Source: an uncultured Clostridia bacterium (GTDB taxonomy: Bacteria > Bacillota > Clostridia > Oscillospirales > Ruminococcaceae). Taken from it: 19,230 bases of DNA. Made by a program: the position numbers and the translations under genes. Below, in pieces: positions 5,971-13,816 of the stretch. The stretch's first letter is position 1. Every line of letters starts with the position of its first letter. Under the pieces are notes generated by a model. That model saw nothing but the letters and a program-made list of their open reading frames with translations. It searched no databases and was not told the origin of the DNA. The DNA is taken from assembly GCA_947176675.1 (NCBI GenBank), contig CAMWRN010000016.1, forward strand, positions 1 to 19,230. Reading direction: 5' to 3'.

Positions 5971-8091
5971 ATGATTATTAGAAAACGGTCATTTAAAAGA
6001 CGCACCGCTGTCCTGTGTGCGGCGGCGGTCATGGCAAGCTTTTCCATTACGGATGCGGCAAACGTTTCGGCGGTGTTCAGCTCAAGCTATATGGACACGG
6101 ACAGTATATCCGTTGAGATAGACGTTTCTTCAGGACATAAGGCTATAAGTCCCTACATATACGGCATCAACTCCGAGACGAGCCTGTCGGGGCTTAAAGT
6201 AAACGCCATAAAGCAGTCCGACCCAAGGCTGTCCTCATATAACTGGGAAACAAATTTTTCCAACAGTGCGGAGGGCGTAAACAGCAGCAACGACAATGCT
6301 CTTGTCAGGTCCTATCCTGCCGACAGACAGCGTGAGCCTGCCCTCTATGCGGACAATCTTGTCTCAAAAGCAAAACGATACGGTATCCCGTCAAGGTACG
6401 TCACGCTCCAGATGATGGGCATGGCAGCCGCTGATTCTTTGGGAACGGTCCATCCTTCGGACGGTTCGGCACGATGGAAGCAGGTGCTTTTCAGAAAGCA
6501 TGACAGCTTTTTCTCAGAACCCGATATCACCGACAACGCAGTCTATATGGACGAATATGTCAGCTTTTTGGTAAACAAATACGGATACGCTGTGGACGGC
6601 GGAATAAACGGCTATTTCCTTGATAACGAACCCGAAAACTGGTCAGAGCTTTACCCTTTCGCGGCGGAAGAGCAGATCACTTCTAAGGAACTTATAGAAC
6701 GTTCCGCAGAGCTTGCGGGAGCGGTGAAGCGGATAGACCCTACCGCTCTTGTGTATGGTCCGTCCATAAACGGCATCGAAGCGTTCATCAATCTTAAAAA
6801 TCCAAATGACTGGGATAAATATGCACAGGATTACAGCTGGTTCATCGACTACTACCTTATGGGAATGCGAAAGGCTTCCGAAGCGGCGGGAACAAGACTT
6901 CTTGACGTTCTTGACGTTCATTATCACACCGAAGCCACGAACGGTCTGCTTGAGCTGATCATTGACGGCACAGACAATTTTTCCAATAACACCCGCCTCC
7001 AGGCTCCGCGTATTCTCTGGGACAGCACTTATACCGAGAACAGCACGATCGCGATCATGCACAATCAACATATCCCGCTTATTCCCACTCTTGAAGCGTC
7101 CATAAATATGTACTATCCCGGCACAAAGCTTTCCTTTTCCGAATACAACTTCGGCGGCGGCGGTCACATCAGCGGCGGCATAGCCGTTGCGGACACGCTG
7201 GGTATCTTTGCGGAATACGGCGTTCATATGGCTTGCCTTAAACCGAATTCAGATGACACGTCTTATCAGAAATCGGGAATAAATATCTACACCGATTACG
7301 ACGGAGAGGGCGGAAGCTTCGGCGATACTCTGGTCAAATCGGACAACGGAGGAGACATCATGAGTTCGGTCTACGCCGCTATAGACGGCAGTGACGAGAC
7401 AACCCTCAAGGCTGTATTCATAAATAAAAACAACAGCAGCGTTAAAACCACGGATGTAACGATAAATTCGGACGCGGCGTTTGAGAGTGCGGCTGTGTAC
7501 AGCTTTAACGAGGACAGTGCGGAGATCGTTCTTTCCGAAGATGAGATAGACATTGAAAACAACAGCTTCAGCTTCGACATGGAACCGCAGACGGTCTATA
7601 TGCTCGTTTTCAGCGGTACGGAGGAGATAATAAACGTTCCAGAAGAGACCGTGTCAGTTTCGGAAAGCAACACGGACACGGAACAGACCGGTGACAGTCA
7701 GGATCAGCAAGGTGAGCAGGGTACGGACATTACAACGGAAGCTTCGATATCAGAAACAGACGGCACGACTGTCTCTGTTCCCGAACACGTTGCCGCTGAT
7801 ACCTATTCCGCGGCGGGAACTTCCGCTTCGGAAACAACGGCGGGAGAGTCTGTATCCGCCCCCTCTGAAGGTTCTGTAACAGAACCTCCCGACCCGAACG
7901 GAGACGCTTCCGTCAGCAGTGCGGACGAAACGGTCCGTAGCAGTGAAACCGAACCTGCGGAGGAAGATGAAGGGAAAAGTGTTCCGAAAGCGCTCAAAAC
8001 GGTGATAATCATTCTTACCGCAGCGGTAGTTCTGGCAATGGCATACGTTATCGTTCAGGACAGGATACTTTCAAGAAACTCCAAGAAGTAA
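5971..8091 (+). CDS. GH44 beta-glucanase/xyloglucanase with C-terminal membrane anchor
   Basis: A 706-residue secreted enzyme. Residues 1-34 form a signal peptide (RKRSFKRR, then a hydrophobic stretch ending ANVSA). Residues about 45-550 match GH44 endo-beta-1,4-glucanases: ISPYIYGIN near 59-67, NWETNFSN (91-98), FLDNEPENW with predicted acid/base Glu220, LDVHYHTEA (314-322) and SEYNFGGGGHISGGIA with predicted nucleophile Glu391. Spacing of the two glutamates is as in the family. The catalytic part is followed by a Ser/Thr/Glu-rich stalk (about 550-670) and one hydrophobic helix (about 675-695) with a basic tail SRNSKK. This predicts a type I membrane anchor; there is no dockerin, CBM or LPXTG. 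The nearest GGAGG (5948-5952) is 18 nt before the ATG, unusually far, but no better start exists. It would attack glucan or xyloglucan at the cell surface, upstream of the GH3 step. Confidence 0.93.
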   Translation: MIIRKRSFKRRTAVLCAAAVMASFSITDAANVSAVFSSSYMDTDSISVEIDVSSGHKAISPYIYGINSETSLSGLKVNAIKQSDPRLSSYNWETNFSNSAEGVNSSNDNALVRSYPADRQREPALYADNLVSKAKRYGIPSRYVTLQMMGMAAADSLGTVHPSDGSARWKQVLFRKHDSFFSEPDITDNAVYMDEYVSFLVNKYGYAVDGGINGYFLDNEPENWSELYPFAAEEQITSKELIERSAELAGAVKRIDPTALVYGPSINGIEAFINLKNPNDWDKYAQDYSWFIDYYLMGMRKASEAAGTRLLDVLDVHYHTEATNGLLELIIDGTDNFSNNTRLQAPRILWDSTYTENSTIAIMHNQHIPLIPTLEASINMYYPGTKLSFSEYNFGGGGHISGGIAVADTLGIFAEYGVHMACLKPNSDDTSYQKSGINIYTDYDGEGGSFGDTLVKSDNGGDIMSSVYAAIDGSDETTLKAVFINKNNSSVKTTDVTINSDAAFESAAVYSFNEDSAEIVLSEDEIDIENNSFSFDMEPQTVYMLVFSGTEEIINVPEETVSVSESNTDTEQTGDSQDQQGEQGTDITTEASISETDGTTVSVPEHVAADTYSAAGTSASETTAGESVSAPSEGSVTEPPDPNGDASVSSADETVRSSETEPAEEDEGKSVPKALKTVIIILTAAVVLAMAYVIVQDRILSRNSKK

Positions 8092-8116
8092 ATGTGCATA
8101 AAATTATAAAAAAATA

Positions 8117-8146
8117 TTGTGTTTTATTAACAAAAACCTGTATAAT
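8117..8146 (+). promoter_or_regulatory. promoter of the diguanylate cyclase gene, with overlapping octamer
   Basis: TTGTGT (8117-8122), an 18-nt spacer and a perfect TATAAT (8141-8146). The octamer TGTTTACA (8148-8155), also found upstream of the permease operon, starts one base after the -10 and would overlap the transcription start. A leader of about 105 nt precedes the GTG start. The -35 is a weak match. Confidence 0.5.
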
Positions 8147-8258
8147 CTGTTTACAAATCCATGAAAAAATATTAAAATAAATATAACCACGATTTGATGG
8201 ATCAGTTTTCCGCCTTTGGCAGCCGATCTGTCTCAGCATGCTGCAAAGGGGGGATTCC

Positions 8259-10328
8259 GTGAAAGTAAAGTTTAAATTGCTCGTATTCATTTTGCTGCTG
8301 GCTGTTGTGCCGATAATTATCGTTAATGTTTATTCCTCCGTAAGAATGAACCGAAACTCGATGGAGCTTATATCCGCGGCTACGGCGGGGATCGTTGCAA
8401 ATCAAGCCGATAACGTTAATTTTTATTTTGAAGAGGCTGTGGCTTCAGCAAAGAATCTTGCTTTGTCCGAAAATGTGAGGAACTATACGCGGGAAAGCAA
8501 TGAGGAGGATTTTGATATCCCTGAGGAATCGGATAAATATAAAGAAATAACGGGCGGTTTTTCTGCGATCGAGGCAAACGACGCGGCTTTGCAGAAGATA
8601 ATGATAATCAATAATTCGGGCATGATAATCGCTTCGACCGACTCGTCAGACACAGGAAAGCGTATGTCCAACTACAAGGGACTGTTTACTCTTGCCCAGA
8701 ACAATAACGGAGTGTCCTCTTTCTTTATGAGCGGCGACGAAAGCGATATTCCGGTGTTTATTGTTGCAAAGTCGGTTTATTCCTATGACAATGTTTGTCA
8801 GGGTATAGTTTATCAGCTTTACAACACGAACCGTTTGCAGGAAATAATTAATTCCGCAAAGCTTGACAAATATACCACCGCTGCCCTTATGGACACGAGC
8901 GGAAATCTTTTGGAATATCCCTATAAGACGCTTAGAAGCTATACTGAAAGCGACAACTACAAGCCTGCAAGCAATTTGCTTCTCAAGGCGATCAACCCTA
9001 CTGAAAACGATCCGTCCGACTTTTCATCGGAGTTTGGTTCTGACCGAGGCGCGAGGATACTTTTTGTTTCAGCGGTTCCGTCCTGCCACTGGACAATGCT
9101 GGCGGTTGCTGATAAGGTAAGCCTTCAGAGGGTCGCGGACAGATCGGGGCAGTCTATACGGAATGTTTCCATCATAGTCCTCATAGTCGCATGCATACTG
9201 ACTTTTGCGTTTATTTACTGGTTCTCAAAGCCGATAAATGAGATAATGAGAATACTCCAGAAAAAGAAAAAGGGCGATATGTATGCCAGATTCGATATAA
9301 AGAGCAGCGATGAATTCAGCCAAATAGGCAATGCGTTCAACACGCTGTTTGATGATGTTTTTGAGAGCGAACAGCGTTACAAGACCATTGTTGAGATAAC
9401 CAACAATATTATTTTCGAAATCAGCTTTAAAAAGGGTACGGTGTTTGTGTCCAAAAACTTCAATAAAAAATTCAGCTACCGCCCCAAGGACGACAGCATG
9501 AAGGAAAGCTTTTTCTACAAGATACACGTTCACAAGGACGATAAGGAACGCTATATGAACGATCTTGAGCGTATTCTCGGTCCCGCGAATTTCATGCAGG
9601 GCGAGTACCGCGTAAAGAGCATTTACGGCGACTTCATCTGGATAATGATAAAGGCTACAAAGTTCTATAACCGCGACGAGGTGCCCACCAAGATCGTTGG
9701 CGTCATAATGGATATCGACAAGGAAAAGAAGAGTGAGATGCACCTTATCCAACGCGCAAGCAACGATGCGCTGACGCAGCTTTTTAACCGTGAAGCCTTT
9801 ATTAAGTCTCTTACTGCTGCGATAGAGGAATCTGCCGCGAAGAAGTCTCTTGACGCGATGATGTTTATCGACCTTGACGACTTCAAGTTTTTCAACGACC
9901 AGTACGGTCACGCCTGCGGCGATGAGGTACTGAAGTTTGTTGCCGATACCCTTAAAGAGATCAGCTTTGAGCGCGGCTTTGCGGGACGCTTCGGCGGCGA
10001 TGAATTTGTTGTCTGCTTGACAAATCTTACCCTTTACGGAGATTCGGGCAAGATAGCTCAGGAGATAATCGATATTCTGGGCAGCGGCTTTACGTCCGAG
10101 TCCACCGGCCTTAAGCTTAACGTACATTGCTCTGTTGGTATTGCTTTCCTGCGTGAAAGCGGAAAGAATGCCGAAGAGGTTATCGCGGCGGCGGACGAAG
10201 CGATGTACAACATCAAGAAGCATGGCAAGTCTGCATATGCATACGCCAAATCCCCGCAGAAGCAGCCCGAACCACCTTCCGCCAAATCGGACGGCGGCTA
10301 TGTTAACGAGCTGAGCGGTCTTATATGA
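8259..10328 (+). CDS. membrane Cache-HAMP-PAS-GGDEF diguanylate cyclase
   Basis: A 689-residue sensor that would make c-di-GMP from two GTP. A membrane helix (about 5-26) is followed by an external Cache-like sensor (about 28-302), a second helix (303-322), a HAMP-like linker (323-372, with KPINEIMRILQ), a cytoplasmic PAS domain (about 375-488) and a GGDEF domain (about 495-660). The motif RFGGDEF at 577-583 is intact and Asp538 in FIDLDDFK is the predicted metal ligand, so it should be active. The usual inhibitory RxxD site five residues before GGDEF is absent (FERG), implying no product inhibition. I chose GTG at 8259 because AAAGGGGGG ends 5 nt before it; the ATG at 8238 has no RBS. It follows GH44 on the same strand and ends at a strong terminator. 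The Cache ligand is unknown, possibly a sugar or small metabolite. Confidence 0.93.
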   Translation: MKVKFKLLVFILLLAVVPIIIVNVYSSVRMNRNSMELISAATAGIVANQADNVNFYFEEAVASAKNLALSENVRNYTRESNEEDFDIPEESDKYKEITGGFSAIEANDAALQKIMIINNSGMIIASTDSSDTGKRMSNYKGLFTLAQNNNGVSSFFMSGDESDIPVFIVAKSVYSYDNVCQGIVYQLYNTNRLQEIINSAKLDKYTTAALMDTSGNLLEYPYKTLRSYTESDNYKPASNLLLKAINPTENDPSDFSSEFGSDRGARILFVSAVPSCHWTMLAVADKVSLQRVADRSGQSIRNVSIIVLIVACILTFAFIYWFSKPINEIMRILQKKKKGDMYARFDIKSSDEFSQIGNAFNTLFDDVFESEQRYKTIVEITNNIIFEISFKKGTVFVSKNFNKKFSYRPKDDSMKESFFYKIHVHKDDKERYMNDLERILGPANFMQGEYRVKSIYGDFIWIMIKATKFYNRDEVPTKIVGVIMDIDKEKKSEMHLIQRASNDALTQLFNREAFIKSLTAAIEESAAKKSLDAMMFIDLDDFKFFNDQYGHACGDEVLKFVADTLKEISFERGFAGRFGGDEFVVCLTNLTLYGDSGKIAQEIIDILGSGFTSESTGLKLNVHCSVGIAFLRESGKNAEEVIAAADEAMYNIKKHGKSAYAYAKSPQKQPEPPSAKSDGGYVNELSGLI

Positions 10329-10337
10329 CATACACTT

Positions 10338-10376
10338 TCCCGGAAACAGGTCAACCGCTGATTTCCGGGATTTTTT
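10338..10376 (+). terminator. intrinsic terminator after the diguanylate cyclase gene
   Basis: TCCCGGAAA (10338-10346) pairs perfectly with TTTCCGGGA (10362-10370) around a 15-nt loop, followed by six T. It closes the GH3/GH44/GGDEF block 10 nt past the stop codon. Confidence 0.9.
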
Positions 10377-10381
10377 CGGAT

Positions 10382-10416
10382 AAAAATGTCCCCCGTCCAA
10401 AGACGAGGGACATTTT
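10382..10416 (-). terminator. strong intrinsic terminator of the minus-strand operon
   Basis: AAAATGTCCC (10383-10392) pairs with GGGACATTTT (10407-10416). After one C-A mismatch, CGTC and GACG (10394-10397 and 10402-10405) extend the stem around a CAAA loop. On the minus strand the hairpin ends in TTTTTA, just 3 nt past the stop codon of the SPFH gene. It can also act in the plus direction, so two convergent units are insulated here. Confidence 0.9.
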
Positions 10417-10419
10417 CAG

Positions 10420-11340
10420 TTATTCTGCAATATCGTTCGATTGGTCGGTCACTGCAGGCGTTGTCGGCGCGGTCTGACGGTATGCTGACGTACTGCCCGA
10501 CGAGGAGCTTGTACCGATACCTTTAAGAAGCTCCGAAAGGTCGATCATCATGGTTCCGCTGTCTCCCGAAACAACCGTAGGAAGTTTTCCGTCCCACTTT
10601 TCGATGTAGTTGCTTATAAGGATCTCAGGAGTAATCTGCTCGGATTTCAGCTTGTAGGCTTCCGCCTCCGCCTGAGCCTGAGCTATCTGCTGCTCCGCCT
10701 CGACCTTGATCCTCTGCAGATCCTGCTCCGCTTTGAGAGCATTCTGCTGAGCGGTCTGCTTGGCTTCGATAGCGGCGTTGTATTCGTCAGTAAAGTCAAA
10801 CATAGTTATGTTGAAGATCTGGATATCAATGCCGTATGTACTGATCTTGTCCTTTAAAAGCTCCATCATCTGGTCGCTTACCGACTGTCTGTTTGTGATA
10901 AGCTCCTCAGCGGTGAACTGCGCCATAACCGCTTTTACGCACTCTTGAACGGCTGGGGTGATGATTACCGCCTCGTAGTCCAGACCGATATTTTTGTACA
11001 CGCTGGCGGAATATGAGTTGAGCACCCTATAGTTCACCGATATGGTGGACGTTACCGTCTGGAGGTCTTTGGAAGCAGCCGAACAGTCGGCCTCGGCTTT
11101 TTTAACGCGGTTGTCTATAAGGACGATTTCCTGAATAAACGGTATCTTGAAGTGAAGTCCCTCGGCAAGGACGGTCTCCGAGACCTTTCCGAAAGTCGTC
11201 ACAACACCCGAATGACCTGCCCTTACGGTGGTAAAAGAGTTCAGCACCACGATCACCGCGATGGCCAGTATCACGACTGTCGTTATTATCTTGCGTACCG
11301 AACCGCTGTTTGCGTTCACCACATTATTATTGTTTTGCAT
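10420..11340 (-). CDS. SPFH/prohibitin-like membrane protein
   Basis: A 306-residue protein of the SPFH (stomatin/prohibitin/flotillin/HflC) family, which forms membrane-bound ring or cage oligomers that organise membrane microdomains or chaperone membrane proteases. One N-terminal helix (about 18-36) is followed by the SPFH domain (about 39-205), with GHSGVVTTFGKV (42-53), GLHFKIPF (61-68) and the later YGIDIQIFNIT (169-179). An Ala/Glu/Gln-rich coiled coil follows (about 188-235), then IEKWDGKLPTVV and a Ser/Thr-rich tail. AGAGGAGA lies 7 nt before the ATG. It is last in an operon directly after a 74-residue one-helix protein and before the terminator. No NfeD or FtsH partner is visible here, so the client is unknown. 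Confidence 0.9.
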   Translation of the reverse strand: MQNNNNVVNANSGSVRKIITTVVILAIAVIVVLNSFTTVRAGHSGVVTTFGKVSETVLAEGLHFKIPFIQEIVLIDNRVKKAEADCSAASKDLQTVTSTISVNYRVLNSYSASVYKNIGLDYEAVIITPAVQECVKAVMAQFTAEELITNRQSVSDQMMELLKDKISTYGIDIQIFNITMFDFTDEYNAAIEAKQTAQQNALKAEQDLQRIKVEAEQQIAQAQAEAEAYKLKSEQITPEILISNYIEKWDGKLPTVVSGDSGTMMIDLSELLKGIGTSSSSGSTSAYRQTAPTTPAVTDQSNDIAE

Positions 11341-11371
11341 TTAGTTTCTCCTCTCTTAAAGTGAGGCTTTT

Positions 11372-11596
11372 TCAGAAAGCCAAAGTATCGCTGCCGATGT
11401 TTTCCTCATCGTCATCATCGTCGGACTGACTGAAGCAGTTGTATTCTGCAGCAGTAACTCTTTTTCCCGAGCAGCTCCTGACAAGCGCAATTATTCCAAC
11501 CGCAAGCGCCGCCGCGGACATTACCGCAGCCAGTATCGCCAGAACCAGAGCCGCCGCATTGCCGCTCTGTACCTGAACGTATTCTCTCGTTTTCAT
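11372..11596 (-). CDS. one-helix small membrane protein with acidic tail
   Basis: A 74-residue protein of no recognised family. Residues about 13-44 form one long hydrophobic segment rich in Ala, Leu, Val and Ile, followed by a short basic patch (CSGKR) and a tail with a run of acidic residues (SDDDDDEEN). The ATG lies 2 nt after the RicT stop, and its GGAGG is inside the end of ricT, so translation is probably coupled. It is followed by the SPFH gene after 31 nt. The position between RicT and SPFH suggests a membrane partner for the SPFH protein, but this is inference only. Confidence 0.78.
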   Translation of the reverse strand: MKTREYVQVQSGNAAALVLAILAAVMSAAALAVGIIALVRSCSGKRVTAAEYNCFSQSDDDDDEENIGSDTLAF

Positions 11597-11598
11597 GG

Positions 11599-12465
11599 TT
11601 ATTTATCCTCCAATTCTTTCAGAGCTTTAAGCTCGTCCTTGTCAATTTTGATCTTTCCGTCGCGGATTATCGTTACATCGTCCTTGCTGAAAATAACCGC
11701 CGCGTCCTCGGACTTTTCGGGCTTGACCTTCAGCTTGCCCGTCAGCAGGTTGACTTCTTCAACATATCCCCTGAAATCGGGAGTCTTGACATAAGCTCCG
11801 ACTTTGGGGGTATTTTTTTGCAGAAATTCGTAAGCGTCCTGCTCGTATTTGAGACAGCACATAAGTCTGCCGCAGGTACCCGAAATTTTCGTGGGGTTGA
11901 GGGAAAGTCCCTGCTCCTTTGCCATTTTTATGGACACAGGCTGGAATTCTCCCAAAAAGCCCTTGCAGCAGAACTCCCTGCCGCATATGCCCAGTCCTCC
12001 CAGAATCTTCGCTTCGTCGCGGACGCCTATCTGTCTAAGTTCGATACGGGTCCTGAACACCGACGCAAGATCCTTTACAAGCTCTCGGAAGTCCACGCGT
12101 GTCTCCGCCGTAAAGTAAAACAGCAGCTTGTTGTTGTCAAAGGTGCATTCAACGTCCACAAGGCTCATGTTCAGCTTGTGGGCGAGAATTTTTTCCTCGC
12201 ATATCTTGAATGCGTTTTTCTCCTTGATCCTGTTCTGTTCAATGATCTTCATGTCCTGCGGTGTGACTATCCTGATTATCTCCTTCAGCGGAGCGGTTAT
12301 CTGTGAGTCTTCGATGTTCCTGTTGGGCATGACAACCTCGCCGCACTCAATACCTCTGGCGGTCTCCACAATGACGAGAGTACCCTCTTCCGCCTTTATT
12401 CCCGCAGGGGAAAAATAATAAATTTTGCCGGTCTTTTTGAACCGTACTCCAATAATTTCGGTCAT
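11599..12465 (-). CDS. ricT: RicT (YaaT), PSP1-domain RNA-processing factor
   Basis: A 288-residue PSP1-domain protein matching Bacillus RicT/YaaT. In Bacillus RicT works with RicA and RicF in the iron-sulfur Y-complex that stimulates RNase Y cleavage of selected mRNAs and affects sporulation, biofilm and competence. The sequence shows the N-terminal PSP1 region (GVRFKKTGKIYYF, ARGIECGEVV) and the typical Cys clusters: C161-x4-CC (166-167) in GICGREFCCKGF and C198-x4-CC (203-204) in GTCGRLMCCLKYE, the cluster ligands. Length is normal. It lies 18 nt after holB in the same order as Bacillus (darA, holB, ricT) and overlaps the RBS of the next gene. Confidence in identity is high; whether the partner proteins are present elsewhere in the genome cannot be seen. 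Confidence 0.96.
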   Translation of the reverse strand: MTEIIGVRFKKTGKIYYFSPAGIKAEEGTLVIVETARGIECGEVVMPNRNIEDSQITAPLKEIIRIVTPQDMKIIEQNRIKEKNAFKICEEKILAHKLNMSLVDVECTFDNNKLLFYFTAETRVDFRELVKDLASVFRTRIELRQIGVRDEAKILGGLGICGREFCCKGFLGEFQPVSIKMAKEQGLSLNPTKISGTCGRLMCCLKYEQDAYEFLQKNTPKVGAYVKTPDFRGYVEEVNLLTGKLKVKPEKSEDAAVIFSKDDVTIIRDGKIKIDKDELKALKELEDK

Positions 12466-12483
12466 ACAGACTGTAATTCCTTT

Positions 12484-13449
12484 CTATCCCATAATGGCGC
12501 AGACAAACGCCGATATTTCCGACGGCACGTTCATATTCATTCCGCAGTGGACGATCACCCGTCCGATAGCTTCGTGAATTATCTCCGCCCGCTTCATGCT
12601 TATCTTCCGCGAAAGCGTCTCCGCGCCTTTGGGGTCGCAGCCGATCATGGGAGCTGTTCCCAGCCGCACCACGCAGGCGTCGCGGATAGTTTTGTCCGCA
12701 AGCTCCAGTACAAGCTTTATCCTGTTCCTGTTTTCGCCGATACGGTGCAGAGCCGTCAGAAGACCGTACTCGTCCCCGGCGGCTATCGCGGCGATAACGT
12801 TTCTGCAAATTTCGGCGTTTTCGGCAGTCTCGCCGCCCTTTAAGTAATCAACGCAGTTCCCGATATTCCCGTGAAAACGTTCAACCGCGCTGTTTAGTTC
12901 TTCCTCTGAAAAGCCCATATCCGCAAGCGCGCTGCGGCAGTCCGCTTCGGTACATTCGGGAATGCCTATGGTTATCACCCTCGACAGAATTGTCGGCAGG
13001 AACACGCTCCTGCTTACGGCGGTGAAAATAAAGTACGCTGTGTCGGGCGGCTCCTCTATAAGCTTCAGCATAAGGTTCTGAGTACTTTCCTCAACGCTTT
13101 CGCAGTCGGTGAAGATATAGACCTTCGAGTCACAGTCATTCGGCTTGACATAGGCGTCCGAGCAGATATTACGCATTGTTTCACGGTTATATATCTGCTT
13201 CTTGCCGCTTTTTTCTGGTCTGATAACGTCGGGGTGAGTATTTTCAAGAATCCTTTTGCAGTGACGGCATTCACCGCAGGGGCTGTCTCCGCCCTTTTCG
13301 CAAAGCAGGGTCATAGCGATGTAGTCCGCCGCAGTTTTCTTTCCCACGCCACGTTCGCCCTTAAGCAGAAAAGCGTGAGCCATTCGCCCCTCCCGCTTCA
13401 TGGACGTTACCGCCGAAATGAGAGAGTCCTTTGACCAAAGCTTTATCAT
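12484..13449 (-). CDS. holB: DNA polymerase III subunit delta' (clamp loader)
   Basis: A 321-residue AAA+ clamp-loader subunit that helps load the beta sliding clamp on DNA. Visible are HAFLLKGERGVGKKTAA (25-41), with a GxxGxGKK Walker A-like loop at 31-38, a zinc module with Cys50, Cys58, Cys61 and Cys64, the conserved KLIEEPP (129-135) and an LPTILSR motif (151-157). The usual SRC motif reads SRV, so the trailing Cys is replaced. Its ATG overlaps the DarA stop as ATGA, showing tight translational coupling. The C-terminal third is divergent. Delta' and not tau/gamma is chosen from the length and from its place between darA and ricT. Confidence 0.95.
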   Translation of the reverse strand: MIKLWSKDSLISAVTSMKREGRMAHAFLLKGERGVGKKTAADYIAMTLLCEKGGDSPCGECRHCKRILENTHPDVIRPEKSGKKQIYNRETMRNICSDAYVKPNDCDSKVYIFTDCESVEESTQNLMLKLIEEPPDTAYFIFTAVSRSVFLPTILSRVITIGIPECTEADCRSALADMGFSEEELNSAVERFHGNIGNCVDYLKGGETAENAEICRNVIAAIAAGDEYGLLTALHRIGENRNRIKLVLELADKTIRDACVVRLGTAPMIGCDPKGAETLSRKISMKRAEIIHEAIGRVIVHCGMNMNVPSEISAFVCAIMG

Positions 13450-13772
13450 ACCTTTTCAAACCGCTCAACATCGGTGACGAAAATAGTCGCGCCGCCAACG
13501 GATACCTCAACGGGAAAGCTTGCCCCGTGCATTTCCGAGCCTGCAATATTTCCCGCAGGCATATACTGCTTTCTTCTGCGTGAGCGTTCGGTGATGATAC
13601 CGATTATTTCGTCCACCTTGTCTTTCTCGGCACAGATAAGGAACGTAGTGTTTCCCGCCATAAGAAATCCGCCCGTTGAAGCGAGCTTTGTGGCGAAGAA
13701 GCCCGATCTTGTCAGCGTTGAGGACACGTCGTGGCTGTCGTCGTTATTTACTATTGCATAGATAAGTTTCAT
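13446..13772 (-). CDS. darA: cyclic-di-AMP receptor DarA (PstA/YaaQ)
   Basis: A 108-residue PII-like trimeric protein that binds c-di-AMP. The binding signature is clear: GFFATKLASTGGFLMAGNTTF (24-44), close to the family consensus RLASTGGFLxxGNTT, and the later Gly-rich GGATIFV (93-99). I chose the ATG at 13772 because GGAGG ends 6 nt before it; the upstream extension has no RBS and no family similarity. It overlaps holB by 4 nt, as in the Bacillus locus. In Bacillus and Listeria this receptor links osmotic or potassium signalling to carbon metabolism, although its partner is uncertain. The thymidylate kinase gene that precedes it in Bacillus is absent here. Confidence 0.96.
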   Translation of the reverse strand: MKLIYAIVNNDDSHDVSSTLTRSGFFATKLASTGGFLMAGNTTFLICAEKDKVDEIIGIITERSRRRKQYMPAGNIAGSEMHGASFPVEVSVGGATIFVTDVERFEKV

Positions 13773-13799
13773 GCTGAACCTCCAAAAGTTCAAAAGTAT

Positions 13800-13816
13800 G
13801 TACAATTTTATTGTAC
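13800..13816. repeat. palindrome at the decarboxylase/darA junction, with a possible internal promoter
   Basis: GTACAAT-TTT-ATTGTAC is a perfect 7-bp inverted repeat that contains the TAA stop (13808-13810) of the decarboxylase gene. On the minus strand its first arm forms TGGTACAAT, an extended -10 (TGn TACAAT), with no clear -35. It lies about 35 nt before the darA start, so it may be an internal promoter with its own operator, or a small hairpin at a processing site. Confidence 0.4.

Noticed and set aside
8238..8258. ATG at 8238 as start of the diguanylate cyclase
   Set aside because: No RBS precedes it, while a strong AAAGGGGGG lies 5 nt before the in-frame GTG at 8259, giving a normal N-terminal membrane helix.
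9225..10400. 391-residue minus-strand ORF opposite the diguanylate cyclase gene
   Set aside because: It is antisense to clear PAS and GGDEF domains, has no recognisable domain, and crosses both terminators; it is a shadow of the real gene.
11818..12306. 162-residue plus-strand ORF over ricT
   Set aside because: It is antisense to ricT, whose Cys clusters and PSP1 motifs are unmistakable.
13773..13805. 11-residue N-terminal extension of DarA
   Set aside because: It lacks an RBS and extends beyond the family's start; GGAGG fits the ATG at 13772.
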